From Watersipora subatra (taxonomy: Eukaryota; Bryozoa; Gymnolaemata; Cheilostomatida; Watersiporidae): a DNA stretch of 64,000 nt. The stretch is taken from assembly GCF_963576615.1 (NCBI RefSeq), contig NC_088712.1, positions 18,708,452-18,772,451 of the forward strand, given 5' to 3'. Below the pieces are notes generated by a model. It saw only the letters and a list, made by a program, of their open reading frames with translations. It was not told where the DNA came from and searched no databases. This document shows positions 33,977-46,761 of this stretch, in pieces (within the stretch, counting starts at the first letter, position 1; each line of letters begins with the position of its first letter). The translations under genes were made by a program, and so were the position numbers.

Positions 33977-35189
33977 CAGTGGTGTGAAAAATAAATGGAC
34001 CACCTTATAAAACTTGATCATTGCTAGCGCTCAGCACTCAAGGTGATTAAATCCCTCATTAAGCTCTTGTTATTGAGTAGAACCTATACATAGTATACAT
34101 CAAAAAAAGCTTAGAATGAGTAGAACTTGATGAAACTAATTTTAGTTTGAAACAACAATGTTAGATAAGTTTTAGAGAGAGTCAAATTTAGCAATTATTT
34201 TTGGCATTTTCACTCATTTTGAATAAAATTAAATCTCTATTTTTTTTATGTTCAAACTTAAAGCAGTGATGCTACTCAGATCAAAGACGTTGTGTGAAAC
34301 AATCCTCATGTTGTAACGTTTTGCACAACAGAATAATTTGTCTTTGAAGTTGCTAACTTGCTATAAAAGTGAACTGCTAGCGTTGGTAGATTCATTCAGT
34401 CAAACATCGACATCATGCCTCGTCATCTTACAGAAGCAAAGCGAGCAATCATCGTACACTTTTACCAGGGAAGCAAATCACAGCGGGAGATTGCCAAAGA
34501 AGTTAAGGTTGCTAAAAGTACTGTTTGTAACACCATCAAACGGTTTGGTGAGCAAGGTGACTTACAGGAAAGAAAGGGTAGAGGACGGAAAAAGACAGTT
34601 AGGCCATGTGCAGAAAGAACATTAGTGCGGCTTAGCACAAGAAATCGACGCCTTAACACTGTAGAATCGTGTAGAGAACTGAAGGAGTCTACTGGTAAAG
34701 ACATCCGCCCTTCTACAGTCAGAAGAGCTCTACTAAGAAACGGACTCAAAGGCTGCAAACCACGCAAAAAGCCGTTTCTCACCGAAGTTCACAGAAAGAG
34801 GCGTTTGGAATGGGCAAAAGGCATGCCTACCAAGTACTAACAGCATCCAAAACCAACCCAAACAGCCTTTTCAGGGCCACCAACTTATGCAGAGTTTGTT
34901 CACAGCAATTTATATCAAAATGAATAAGTTAAAACTGTAGCAATGTTAGTACGCTAGTTGGCAAAACTATTCCGATTTTCAGTATTTGTGCTACTAAGCT
35001 GCCCAAGCCTGAATTTTAAGTGTTAAACTACCTCAAATAAGTTTTTTATAACATATCTGAATAGAGGAGACTTTTAGCTTCATTTTGATATATAAAAAGT
35101 TAAATTTGAACACATTGGCTGGCAGCTACTACAACATATTTTTTGAAAGTGCTCAAAATTCTAGGGCAGTCCGTTTATTTTTCACACCA

Positions 35190-35192
<3 letters not shown>
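33977..35192 (+). mobile_element. Tc1/mariner element with an internal deletion
   Basis: The terminal inverted repeats are CAGTGGTGTGAAAAATAAA-t/c-GGAC at both ends, flanked by TA on each side, the target dinucleotide duplicated by Tc1/mariner elements. The length, 1,216 bp, is shorter than a full element because the transposase catalytic region is missing. The insertion lies in TA-rich sequence and is flanked by (TA)n at 35,197-35,258. Confidence 0.85.
34415..34840 (+). CDS. Tc1 transposase N-terminal DNA-binding region, truncated
   Basis: The start is ATG at 34,415 (MPRHLTEAKRAIIVHF…). The 141-residue frame is the bipartite paired-like helix-turn-helix domain of Tc1 transposases (…GSKSQREIAKEVKVAKSTVC… and …RRLNTVESCRELKESTG…PSTVRRALLRNGL), with a basic GRGRKK linker between the two halves. 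The frame ends …EWAKGMPTKY-stop, exactly where the DDE/D catalytic domain should begin, so it cannot catalyse transposition. The DNA-binding part is free of stops. It could still bind element ends as a stand-alone repressor, but that is speculation. Confidence 0.8.
   Translation: MPRHLTEAKRAIIVHFYQGSKSQREIAKEVKVAKSTVCNTIKRFGEQGDLQERKGRGRKKTVRPCAERTLVRLSTRNRRLNTVESCRELKESTGKDIRPSTVRRALLRNGLKGCKPRKKPFLTEVHRKRRLEWAKGMPTKY

Positions 35193-35196
<4 letters not shown>

Positions 35197-35258
<62 letters not shown>
35197..35258. repeat. (TA)n microsatellite
   Basis: This TA array starts within a few bases of the right Tc1 end. Confidence 0.95.
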
Positions 35259-35264
<6 letters not shown>

Positions 35265-35644
35265 CAATGTACATATATATATATATACATACATATATAA
35301 ATATATATAGATTATGATCATTTTAACAGTTTTACAATTGTTTTGAGTTGTAAAGTCAGCAGTAAAATAATCTCTAACAAGAATAATTTGCTAAAACAAA
35401 TGTTATTGACTCTTTGCAAATAGACTTCATATTTTAAGTCAAAATTATTGGCATATCACAGTTGCAAAAACTGGAATTCCTTTAAAAATGAAAGTGCTCA
35501 CTAAAGATAAAATAGGAATTGCCTCAAAGTGCTACTACTATTGTTGATTTCACAACAAACAATTTTCAAAGCCCATCATGGGCTTGAGACATTTATGAAT
35601 TTTAAGTTTATGATGGAGCCTGCAACATAAATAGCAAACCTTTA

Positions 35645-35846
35645 CCCAGTGTCATTAAAAGGTCTAACCTTGGTACTGTTTGCATTCAGAACAACGCTGC
35701 TATTTGAGCTCAGACAAATTGTATCAAACGTCAAAATATTTTTATTTGAGGTAAATTGGCTTATAGTATACTTGGTACAAATGAAGTAGCCTGTTTTAAC
35801 GGAACAAAAGGCTGAAACATCAAAACATTTTAAATTACCTGATAGC
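35645..35846 (-). CDS. candidate internal exon, unrecognised
   Basis: This minus-strand open frame lies between acceptor ctatcag| and donor ACTGG|GTAAAG. It encodes a cysteine- and serine/asparagine-rich, extracellular-looking peptide (…FCSVKTGYFICTKYTISQF…, …SNSSVVLNANSTKV…) with three or more N-glycosylation sequons. It might be part of the same minus-strand gene group as the signal-peptide exon at 33.3 kb, though that exon starts its own protein. Confidence 0.3.
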
Positions 35847-36055
35847 GTCTGCCATGCCATTCACAAATTTATGTTTGCCTAAACTTTCTTTTATCCAGTA
35901 AATTTAATGCTGATGTCTGCTGAATTTGAATATAATTATAATGAAGGCAAAGAGCAAAGCAAGTTTTTATTTGGCACATTTATTTTTTTCACTAGATGCT
36001 TTACATCATTGTGGATTTTTCAGAGAAGCAGCGTGAAATATTTTGAATTTTGCAG

Positions 36056-39000
36056 GATATTGGATAATTATCTTCTCCCATGTTGCTCAGGCAAGTGCAG
36101 GATGTAATGTCACCTTTGAAAGACAGAAATATTCAGCACACAGTAAAAGTGAAATAATAATCTATGGCATCAGAGAGTTAATTGGATGCGCTTTTATGTG
36201 TGCACGTATTTTGACATGTGAAGCATTTGTATACGACATACATGATGGTATGTGCTCTGCTGTCAATATCTCTGCAACTGATTATCCAGTAACTACAACA
36301 AGTGGAAGCACTGTTGACGGTTATAGAATCATCATGAATACACAGCTTGCTAGAGGTACGTGATGCACGTATTTATGTTTTAGTAGAGTTTTAGGTGAAG
36401 TAAAACACAGCTAGTACTGCTGAAGACATTTCAGGTATAAATTTTTGTGCAACATTGTAACACTTACTTCTTGAACATTTCTTAAGTTTTCAAATGTCTT
36501 CAACCAAATTTAGTACCTAACCACAGTTTGAATGGCGCTAAAAAGAAAGATATGTAATTTAAAACGGTTCACATTGACACTTTTCTAAAAGGGCAGGATT
36601 AAATCGGTTACCCAAAACAAACATTGTTTATATACAATAACTAGTTGAACACTCAGCATTGCACCAGTAAGAAAATAATTGTCTAATGAATTTGGGAGTT
36701 TTACCTGAAAAGCCAGATTGTAACTAAAAAATTTACTAAAATAATACTGGTGTTTTAGGCAAGCTTAACAATTGTTACGCTTAATTGTTAATGGCGCTAG
36801 ATATTAACCCCAAGTGAGCATCTTTAGCACGAGTATCTTAACCAATGTAATATCTGTTTTCTGAATGAATCCATTATATTTCGTGTAGCTTAATAGTAAA
36901 GTTCGCCACTTCTAGATCCAAAGGTCTCAAAATCAGAGCCATGCAGACGCTTTGTTGCTAGATTTTCATTGCTGTAACTGAACACAGGGTTTAACAAAAA
37001 CATAAAAAGACTAAGATTTATACATATACTGTATATAAATTATATATATATTTTAATTTTATACATATATATAGTTTTATGTATATATATATATATATAT
37101 AAATAACAACTCAAATTATTCAGTCTGAAAAAAGATTGCAAAAACAATGTGAATTTAATCAGACCTTTTGATTTTGGAACAAACTAATTAGGAAATGCAC
37201 ATATGAAGTTGTCTGCTTAGACTGACCACTTAGAATTTGGTTTGGAAAGCAAGTTCTCTTATCTTCTGTAAAAATAAGTCAGCATAATATTTTAAAAATT
37301 ATTAATTAGCACCACTCGTGGTGTGATATTAGCTAATACCACAGTATGAGTGGAAGGAAATAACTATTTGCCTTTTAGACAAATGCTATATAATTATAAA
37401 ATACAATATTATAATATAACATGATAATATTATCGGTCTTTTTGTTCAATGAAGTTTCTAACACTCACGCTTATTTTGTGTGAAATGTGATATGTTACCA
37501 TGAAATGACAAGCCTATTAAATTGATATAGCCATAGAATATTCACGGTGACTGCCAAACCAGTACGGGTTTTTGTTTGGGTTTTAATTGCTACCACACCA
37601 CCAGTGGTACTAAACTAACACCACTGCTTGAGTGGTTTTAAACAATGCTATAATTATGTTGCTGCATTCTGAATATTTTATAATAAATCATCAAGATAAA
37701 TATCTTTGTATGGGTTATAATAATACTACTAATAATACCTGCTAATAAGTGGTATTAGTGGTGCCACCTAAACCACTCATTTAGTGATACTAAGATGTGG
37801 ATGACCTCGGTAGTGTGTTATAATAGTTTGTTAAAGCTTTCCATATTCGCTCGCTTCCTGGCTTAATTTATTTAAGTTTGTTTTGAGGTAGCAATGAACT
37901 CCAAATTATTTCTTTTGAAAACACTAGACCGCGAATGATTATATACATGTACGCAGGTGATCTTACTGTTGTACAATCTGTAGTGTTTTCACTCTCAGTC
38001 TAAATTGTTTTTTTTTTGTAAAGCTTTAATTACCACGTTTCCATGCATCTAATGATTTTAGATTACTTCTAAACTAAATCATAGAATCTGTAAAATTCAA
38101 ATGGAGTTGATGCCATTTCGGTTCGCAAAAAAATGTGAGAAGGCATTTGCATTGAGATTAATATTTGTCATCGCAGAGACCCTTCTACAAATGAATTTCC
38201 ATCAATAATATCCACAAAAGCTTTTCTTGCTAGAGGTGAAAAATTCGGCATGCACTGTCACACTAACGCGCAAGAATATTCTAACTTTATTAATTGTTAG
38301 AAAAGTAAGATGTGAATTAATTGGCAGTGGTCAACTTCAAATCTATTCAAAGTATGGAAACCCCGCGAATGTTGTTAGTAGAATAATTACGTACCTAAGA
38401 AGAAATTTGGCCTCCAAAAATATATACACATTTCGTATCTCCGGCTCCTTCATCATCATGGCTAGCCACGTTAAGATTTGACAGGAAATTCTTGTTATTA
38501 TATGGATTGGACTATCAGGTAATTAATGTACATAATTTTTAGCACTGTTTGACTTGAATATTGGAAAATATTTTAGACAGCTAATGCTTTATTTGAACAC
38601 AGAATTGAACACTATTGGTAAAGGAATACTACGCATAGTATGACAAAAACCAAAAATTTACAGCTCTTCTCAATTTTTGAAGTCATGAAAATATGTCAAG
38701 CTCGTAAGTTTTTCTTTTCAGCGATGTACCTAGTAAAAAATTATGTTCAAGGTTTTCTTGTTAGACTTCTCAGCAAAACCATGAATATGTTGTTATGCAA
38801 CAAAAAGCTGAAATGATGGTGCATCAGCCATTGTCTACCATTAGTTTCAGAACTATGACTTTTGTGCCAGTAGCACCGTAGCTACTACCAACTCTAGGCA
38901 TATACACCAGTTCTTATTGCCAACCTGTGCAGAGGCCACTCAGCAGTCTTGCTGCCATATAATAGTATTTCATGTCCAGACCAATTAATGCTGAAGGTTT

Positions 39001-40140
39001 CCTGTCTGCAAAAGTACAACTCACTGTCTCAGTTTACCCACTCCGCTCTCATCACTGAGGCTTTTCCCATTGAGTACTGATTCACTTCTATGACTACCAG
39101 CTTTTTAAAAACCCTGGCTCTCTATAAAAACTAGAGCTTTTGAATTGACTAATAAAAAAGACTCAGATGTTTGCATAATATCTCATAAAGTGAGCATCGC
39201 CAAACTAGCATTGGTAAATAGATCAGCTATCAATCACAGTTTTGTTTAAGAACAGAAACTTCTCAAAATCACCTAGGTTTGTTCTACATGTAAATAATTT
39301 TATCAAAGTTTAACTTTTTGTAAAAATCCATATTTGATTTCAGATAAGAAGACAGAGATGTCGAGTCTTTATGCTGCTGAATATAATGGTGATAAGGCGG
39401 TTGATGGGATTTACATGCCAATTGATGGAGATTTCTCTTCTGTTATGATCACTCAGAAGAAACAGAATCCGTGGTGGAGAGTTGATCTAGAGAAAACGCA
39501 TTGTATATCAGCTGTCAATATACTTAATAGTGGTAACTTGACATAAGTCAACAAAATTACTTTGAGTTTCTGAACATTATGGCTAAAAACCTAACAGTCA
39601 TTTAGAGAAGCCCTCTTTTGAGTTATTTGCTGATTGCATGTCAAGCTTTTTTATTTAATATTTAATAGATACCCTTTTCCAAAACGCTGCTAAAAGTGTA
39701 ATAAACAACCCAAAGTACAATATCAAACTTTTAAAAATAAAATTTTTAGAACCTAAAACATGTAATTTTAGTGTTGAATTTGGCTCTTCAGATATGTTAG
39801 TTGAATACAATTTTTATCTTTGGTACCAAAAGCTGCTTTCATCAGTAAGAGAACTAGTGAAATTCTAGTTTTATTGTTTAATAAGAATATTTAAACTAAA
39901 ATACTGCATTTTAACACTCAATATTTTATTATTTTAGCTATCAGACACTTTGAACGAACAGCTAATGCATTTGTGACTGTGACAAGTGACTTATCCTCAA
40001 TATTCTACACATCAACTGAATCTAGTAACTTTTGTGGAGAACATCAAGGAACACTCAATAGATATTACACACTTATTAGTTGTGTCAGAAGGGTCAGAGG
40101 TCATTTTGTACAGATACAGTTCATGATTAATAACTACTAA
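36056..40140 (+). CDS. secreted PAN + F5/8C (fucolectin-type) lectin-like protein, 3 exons seen
   Basis: The exons are 36,056-36,355, 39,344-39,532 and 39,938-40,140, all joined in phase 1 (AGAG|GTACGT to cag|AT; AGTG|GTAACT to tag|CT). The first carries the end of a signal peptide (YWIIIFSHVAQASAG) and a PAN/apple-like domain with cysteines in …RELIGCAFMCARILTCEAFV… and …GMCSA. The other two form an F5/8C or fucolectin-type jelly roll (…AAEYNGDKAVDG…, PWWRVDLEK, …LISCVRRVRGHFVQIQF). Such proteins bind cell-surface or microbial sugars outside the cell. The initiator exon was not identified. A TAA at 40,138-40,140 ends the protein about ten codons early: the frame then continues NLYEVEVHGN-stop, as in the second copy at 46.7 kb, so the last strand may be lost. 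AATAAA at 40,395-40,400. Confidence 0.7.
36360..39340 (+). other. large intron of the lectin-like gene
   Basis: This AT-rich intron contains a SINE-like segment at about 36,885-37,000 (agcttaatagtaaagttcgc … caaaggtctcaaaatcaga) followed by TA-rich tail sequence. It also contains an unrecognised open frame at 38,227-38,481 (…VRCELIGSGQLQIYSKYGN…) with no splice support. Confidence 0.4.
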
Positions 40141-40394
40141 AACTTGTATGAGGTCGAAGTTCACGGAAATTAATTTCATTTGTTAGAAATTTGTAGTGTG
40201 CATTATAGTCATTGTTGGTATTTCATGGCTGTTTGTAATATGTTGTTAGTTCAATGTTTGCTAGTGTAATTTCATCAGAGAAGCTAGCAAGCTTCTACCT
40301 GATGAAATCTTCTGACTTGATTCTTTTTACACTGTTTCTATCTCTGCTTTCTTTAACAAGCTGGAATTTTTGCCAAGATTGCTGTTCATTTTTG

Positions 40395-40400
40395 AATAAA
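40395..40400 (+). promoter_or_regulatory. polyadenylation signal AATAAA
   Basis: A canonical hexamer about 255 bases after the lectin-like gene's stop codon, and the best candidate for its 3' end. Confidence 0.5.
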
Positions 40401-42290
40401 TAGCACCGTGTGCCATAGACTGCACTTACAAAGCTTATTGTAGTTATGTCCTAGTTATTATGTTTCAATTTTTTCATTTTTTTCCAAGATTTTAAAGTTC
40501 AAAGATTCTCATAGCTACAGCCGGACATACCGAAGGAAGTTTGCCCATATGTCCCTATACTTCTACACCCTTACGCTCCTACACCCCTACGCCCCCGCAA
40601 TTTTACACCCATAAGCCCATAGGTGCATACACACATACACACCAGCTTTTATAACTATATACAAATAAATACATAGTTAGTCAGAAAGAATATTTTTGCA
40701 TAGTCATTAACTATTTCTTAGCAAGGTCACAAAATGGTATTCTTTAAAACAGAAATTTAGGTTTGGCTTCAGAAATTGTTCTCTGAAGAATATCATCGCA
40801 ATCTTTGTGTCTTTTACAAGACTGCAAGAATGTAGCTTAAACTGTTAGCAAAACAAACTTGCATTCGAGTTTGGAGAGGTGTGGATTATTTTCCTATTAG
40901 TTTAAACTGTGTCATACAATTAAAATTGTTTCTTTGTCTATGATGCTTACTCTAAGCTATACAAACAGAGACACAACTACAAAAGTCTCCTATATTTCAA
41001 ATATGGTTTCCTGCCTATTTTTCCTTTGTTGGATAACGGAAATTATTCACTTGTTTTTAATAATGACACCCAGCTATAAAAGTATTGACATGACAAACAC
41101 CAACTCATATTCAATATAATCTGCTTTGTCTCTAACCGGAAGGTTGATAATTGTACAAGACCAAATACAAACTGTAAAACAAAAGAAAAACCTACTTATT
41201 GAGCTCATCAAATCAAGGACTGTTTACCTTACTAAATTTGTATTTCAATACAAGTTCTTTTTGATGCAGTTGTTACATGGGAGCTGGCAGGTTAATGCAC
41301 GCAACAGATATGCTATACATGCATGCCTTTACATAACTATTATCAATACAATTTAATGCACAATTTAACTCTGTTTTTGAATAATAAATTCCAGAAAAAA
41401 AGTTCTTAAAAACCCAAAGAGCCCAAAACTGCAAGCAACAATTTTTCATTATATGTAATCTAAATAGTTCTAATCCAATCTTAGACATGAAAACAAGCTT
41501 TTAATGATCACTGTTGATAATGGTAACAAACAAGCATATAGTTAAACAAACTATTTGACAAGAAACCTAATCTTTTTATCTTTTTATTATTCAATGAAAA
41601 ATACTTTTAAACTCAAAATTAACAATGTGCTGGTTTTTGTAATGCTTCGCATCAGCAGAAAGCTTAACAAAATTTGTTTGTTCAATTTGTTATTGCAAAC
41701 AACTATAAAAACCTTGCACACCTCATGACAATAACTCTACGTGTTCTTTTAGTTGACGGAAATACAAGCAGCAAGCTAATACTGGTTTTTGAACTTTGTT
41801 AATTTTTGGTTCACTCAAATTGCAATAAAATATTAACACTATTTTGATTGGATCTGTTTTAATTTGTTGTATAAATAGAAACGCTACACAGAAATTGTTT
41901 GAAAACAGATTTATTTTTAAAGCATTAAATAGAATTATTGATAACATGAAATAATAGTAGTAATTACATTCTTCTGTCATGTGTTGACAAGGTTCTCATG
42001 TTCTAGTAGAGAAACAAACCGTGTCTTTCGACGAGAAGATGAGTGATTCGTTTGGTTGTGAATAATCACTGTCAGGACTAGTTTTTATAGGCTAATGTTT
42101 TGTTTGATCAATACACTTATCAAGGGTTCCTTCTAGGAATTGCGTTTTCAACCTGAAGGAATGCATGTAGCAAAACATCCATTCTGATGTGTAGCCATTT
42201 CACTTACCCATTGTCGGAAGGACAGATTTGGATCTTTAAAGCTGCCCCCATGTTGTCAGTGTGTTACCCGGGGCCTCCAAGATATATATA
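40401..42290. other. AT-rich, nothing coding recognised
   Basis: There is a short C-rich tract at 40,540-40,640 (tacacccctacgcccccgca-like repeats) and a stretch at 40,950-41,230 similar to 27,290-27,450. No supported exons. Confidence 0.5.
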
Positions 42291-42325
42291 GATATACAAA
42301 TAAAATTTTATATGTATATATAAAA

Positions 42326-42836
42326 CTGTTTCCTCACCCCGGATACTCGTATGGGTGATAATTTCTGCTCTAACATGGGTCTAATACCAGGGACCTGGGA
42401 GTTTGAGCACTCACCTCAAGATATTAGCTGTTCCCAATATCGCACTTTTCTGCAACTCACCTGAGTTGATTGCTGTTGGTATCTGAGCAAGCCACATCTT
42501 ATTCGCCGGTGTTATTGCGTCCAGTGCCCCAATGACTATTGGAATTACAGTTTTTCTTACATACCAGCATTTTTCAATCTTTTCTCTAAGAGGGAGATAT
42601 TTTTCTACCTTTTTTTTCTTTGCTGGCTATATTGTAGTCATTGGGTACTGCTAAATCTATTATAGTAGCCCTCTTGTTCTCCTTGTCCACTACCACTATA
42701 TCCGGTTGGTTTGCTGAGACATGCTTGTCAGTCCGAATGTAGTAGTCCCAGTTGATCTTAGTTCGGTCATTTTCATTGACCTTACAAGAGCTTCCCATCA
42801 GTGTTGTGGTTTATTAAGGCCATACTCATCCCTCAT
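42326..42836 (-). pseudogene. 3' part of the RLE-type LINE (copy 4 of 4, longest endonuclease end)
   Basis: On the minus strand this copy runs from …INWDYYIRTDKHVSANQPDI… through VVDKENKRATIIDLAVPNDY to the common 3' terminus. Frameshifts and a short deletion near 42,605 (lysine-rich GRK region) break it. Its 5' truncation point abuts the 42,840 (TA)n, and its 3' end runs into TA-rich sequence at 42,290-42,325. It is thus flanked by TA repeats on both sides like copy 2. Confidence 0.8.
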
Positions 42837-42970
<134 letters not shown>

Positions 42971-42971
42971 C

Positions 42972-43075
42972 TATACTGGCTGTGCTACCTGGTGTTGCCC
43001 GGGTAATAAAAAAGTATATATATTTAAGAACAAGAAGTTTTTTTTTCTTGCCCCTCTTTTTATTTCCAAACAAAT
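42972..43075 (+). repeat. second copy of the agctgtgctacccggcg repeat head
   Basis: ctggctgtgctacctggtgttgcccgggtaataaaaaag matches the head at 11,880 and again starts directly at the end of a (TA)n array. Confidence 0.55.
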
Positions 43076-44809
43076 GATTTAAAAAATGATTGTTTTAAGC
43101 TGAGAATTATCAAAGCATTTGATTGAAAAAATTTCCAAACATTTTAATCACGTTTTCTTGTCAAGGGATAGTGTCAGTTTAGCAAACGCTATACACATAG
43201 CAACTTAATTTTATAACATAGTTGAACATTCTGAAACTATCGTTAAGTTTACGAACTCAAAACTGTCTACTGTAGTGTATTTCAAGGTTGTAAAAGCAAC
43301 ATTACTGATATTAACCTTTTGTGATATCATATTCATGAAATAAATGTACATATAATTTTATAGTTTTTGAATCCTAACATGAAAGGTTTTATGAATCAGC
43401 AAAATCAGCTATTTATTTTTAGTAACTTATACTGGAGTCTTGGCATGCAACTGTAACCAGGAATTCTAAATAATGTTAGCTAACTAATTTCAAGAGTCGA
43501 AAACTACTAGTATAGTTGGTTCCAAATGATATGATAATTTCATTTTAATGTCAAATAAAAAACTGCACATTTTAAGCTGCTATTTATTTAAACGCCAGTA
43601 TATATTAAACTTCAAAAATTATTTCACGAGCAATGGAAATTCTGCACATATTCAAACAACTAGTCATTAATTTTCTGGTAAGATGACAAGCTTTCTATTT
43701 TGTGTAAGTTTGTAAGTAAAAAGAGTATGCTAGTAATTTGAACATACACTTTAATGACAAGAAGTACTCCCTGCAAACTATTGAAAAAGATGAGAATCAA
43801 ACTCTATAGATGATCTGCCGATGCCTTGTTGGTATAAACATTATAAGTTCTGTTTAATAACGTATTACGTTGGCCATTATCTTTTTATTCCTGTTGGTAA
43901 AGTGTTATATAACCTGTTATTGGCAATAGTTTTTACATTAAAGTGTTTAATGTTGAGTTATGCTTAACAGTTTATGGTGGCCATTCAAGTGGTTGAGAAT
44001 AGTATCTTTGCTCTGGTTACATCTTCCTATGTTCAGACAGTTTCAGATTGTAACACACTTTTATGCAATTTCAAATCGGAGTTATAAGCTGAGATTCTTA
44101 TTTGCTTCTTGAGCTTTTGTGAAATCTATTATCTTTTTTATACTAAATTTTTGTTTGTGATAGATTAAGCCTGGTTATTTTTACTTGGGATTTGTTTTTT
44201 TTAACAACACTATACAATAATTGACTGAACTCTAAGTCGCAAGGAAATATTAGCATCAGAGAAGTAAACCTCAGAGATTGACTACAAACTTGGCTCTGAA
44301 AAAACTTTTGTTTACACGCCACTGGAGATTCTTAGGTTAGTTTTTAGTTTAGATGAAGGTTTTTAAAGCATAGAACTATTTTTAATAAATCATTTGATAT
44401 GTATATTGTATGATTTGGGTTGCACAGAGTGGCATTGAAAATATCAAACATCTAATTGATCACAAGATGATAGGCGTGTTAATACTTTTCTCGAAGACTT
44501 TAGCATATTAAAACTTTTTTTTAAATTTGTTGTTTTGCTAATGGCACAGTCTTTATTTAATAACAATACTTGAACAATAAAATTTTTAATCTGTTAAAAA
44601 TTGGATCTGACATTGATATTTTAGAAACTAAATTCTGGAAGATTTGTCACAATTTGCAATAGCCTCAAAAGAAACGATACTAAATTTTGTTAACTTCTAA
44701 ATGAACTATTTTTGAGACTTTGAGTATTCTTAATGAACTTTAGAAGCCACATTTAGATGTTAATATAAAATATATCTCTATTTTTTTCTATCTGTTTAAA
44801 GATACGGCT

Positions 44810-44930
44810 GACGTTTGTGAAAAATTGCTTAACGCAGGATTCAAACTGGTAAATTTCTGTATCGAGGACCAACATTCTATCGCCTGTGCTAATCAACTAT
44901 ACACCACCCTTCCACCATCATTGTACATGT
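44810..44930 (-). repeat. tRNA-derived SINE-like segment, unit B copy
   Basis: This is the best preserved of the three. On the minus strand tatagttgattagcacagg (A box-like) and cagtttgaatcctgcg (B box-like) are spaced as in a tRNA head. Confidence 0.5.
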
Positions 44931-45589
44931 AGAGTAGTTATTACACTTGACATTCTCTCAGAGTACTCTACGCTGTGAAGGCACTAAGAAATGAGAATCT
45001 TTGCAAGACCGATTTTTGTGATCATATTTTGCCTGAACAACTCTGTGGCTTACGAGATTGTTATACAAAATAAAACACTTTAAAATATATATGGAGGCTT
45101 TTCTTTGGAAATGGCTTTTTAGATTATCTATGTGAATCAATTGATAACAAAAACAATCGACACAGCTCAATACATGCCAACTAGGTGCAAGTATGGCACT
45201 TGCCACCACCTTTCAGCATCAGACAGATACTCAGGCAACATTAAAATTAATGAACATACACATAATTTTTAATGAATCCAATGTCAAGCTTTACAACATT
45301 AAGTTCTTGAGTCAAAGTCTATTGATGATAAGAGCTATTCTAATTATTAAAAAACCCAAAGCCAATCAATAATTCATCTGTTTTTGAGAATCAGTTTTAA
45401 CTCTGAAGAATTCAAAATTATTACTTTGAAAATAAACTTACCAAATTTGTTTGTATATTTTACCAAAGAGTGTTCAGGTTTTTAATCATTTGAGATCAAT
45501 TCTAATGCCTGAAGGGATCTGATTGCCAAAATGTTTTAACTTGCCAATTAACCGACAGGCCTATCTCCTTATACACACTCAGAGGGAGC

Positions 45590-46761
45590 AGAATCTATAG
45601 TGCAAAGTTAATCTAGAAAAGCCTATTGCATATCAGCTATTAATATATTGCTTAACTAGAAAAGACACGCTGTATATCAGTTGTCAAAAAACTTGAATGA
45701 GCTAACTTGACATCATTCAACAAAATTACTTTGAATTTCTAAACATCATGGCTAGTAACTAAGCAGTCATTTCGAATAACCCCTTTTGAGATATTTGTGA
45801 AATGCATGTAAAACTCTTTTGTTTTCAATTTAATAACTAACTATTTCCAGAACACAGATACAATTCTAATAATTAACACAGAGTAAAGACATGAACTTTC
45901 TAAAATTAAACTTTTACAACTTGGAACAAGTTACATTGGTGATGAATTTGGCTTTTCAAGATTCTTAGTTGAATTCAACTAATCTTACTTTGGTACTAAA
46001 TGCTGCCTCCATGAATGAAAGAACTAGTTAAGTGGTCGTATTATGGTTTTATGAAAATAAAAAATTACAAAATTGTCTTTTAACTTTTTTGTGACCGTAA
46101 GCCGATGTATCGGCTTTAGTGGTAATTGAAGTACAGACCGCAAGCCGATGTATCGGCTTATCAATAGGGTTTGAATTTTTTGAAAATATTTTTTGCTAAG
46201 CTTTTCCATATCTAATTATATTTTAAGACTAGACTGTTATCATCATTGCAGTAAGAAACTCACCACGTTTTTTCAATGCAAAAAAGAGTCATATACTTTG
46301 CAAGAGTAAAATTAACTAAACAATATTTATACTCATCTTGTGGAAACCTTTGTTTTTAATAAGATGCATTTTACAGTAAAACATTATCTGCATTGATTTT
46401 CAAGATATTGCATAAATACTAACCTTAAATCAATATTTTGCACAATCCAATTGAATTAATTTGGATGAGATAGCAAATTTAGCGCAGTAATGAAAGAGTT
46501 AATATATAAATGTTATTATTTTCAACTTACAACAGCGTCAATCGAGCAGACAATCCATTTGGGACTGTGACCAGTGACTCATCCTCAATAATCTACACAT
46601 CAACTAGAGCCAGTAATTTCTCTGAACAACAACTAAGAGCACTCAATAGATATTACACCCTTATTAGTTGTGTCACAAGGGTCAGAGGTCAATTTGTACA
46701 GATACAGTTCATGAATAATAGCTACTTAAACCTTTATATGATAAAACTTCATGGTAATTAA
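45590..46761 (+). pseudogene. broken second copy of the F5/8C lectin exons
   Basis: 45,590-45,720 is a decayed version of the exon at 39,344-39,532 (gcaaagttaatctagaaaag, twice over, instead of an intact PWWRVDLEK frame). 46,536-46,761 matches the last exon and stays open (…GTVTSDSSSIIYTSTRASNF…, RVRGQFVQIQF) to a TAA after …KLHGN. That ending contains the terminal strand the main gene lacks. The exon start has indels that change the acceptor phase, and the Cys of NFCGEHQ is Ser here. The intron between them received a piggyBac-like MITE. No PAN exon was found upstream. Confidence 0.65.
46080..46502. mobile_element. piggyBac-like MITE, copy 2
   Basis: The element is bounded by TTAA at both ends (TTAACTTTTTTGTGACCG … gcagtaatgaaagagTTAA). 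It carries two copies of aagccgatgtatcggctt inside the left end. It is 423 bp with no ORF of note. The equivalent intron at 39.54-39.94 kb lacks it, so it inserted after the duplication. Confidence 0.7.
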
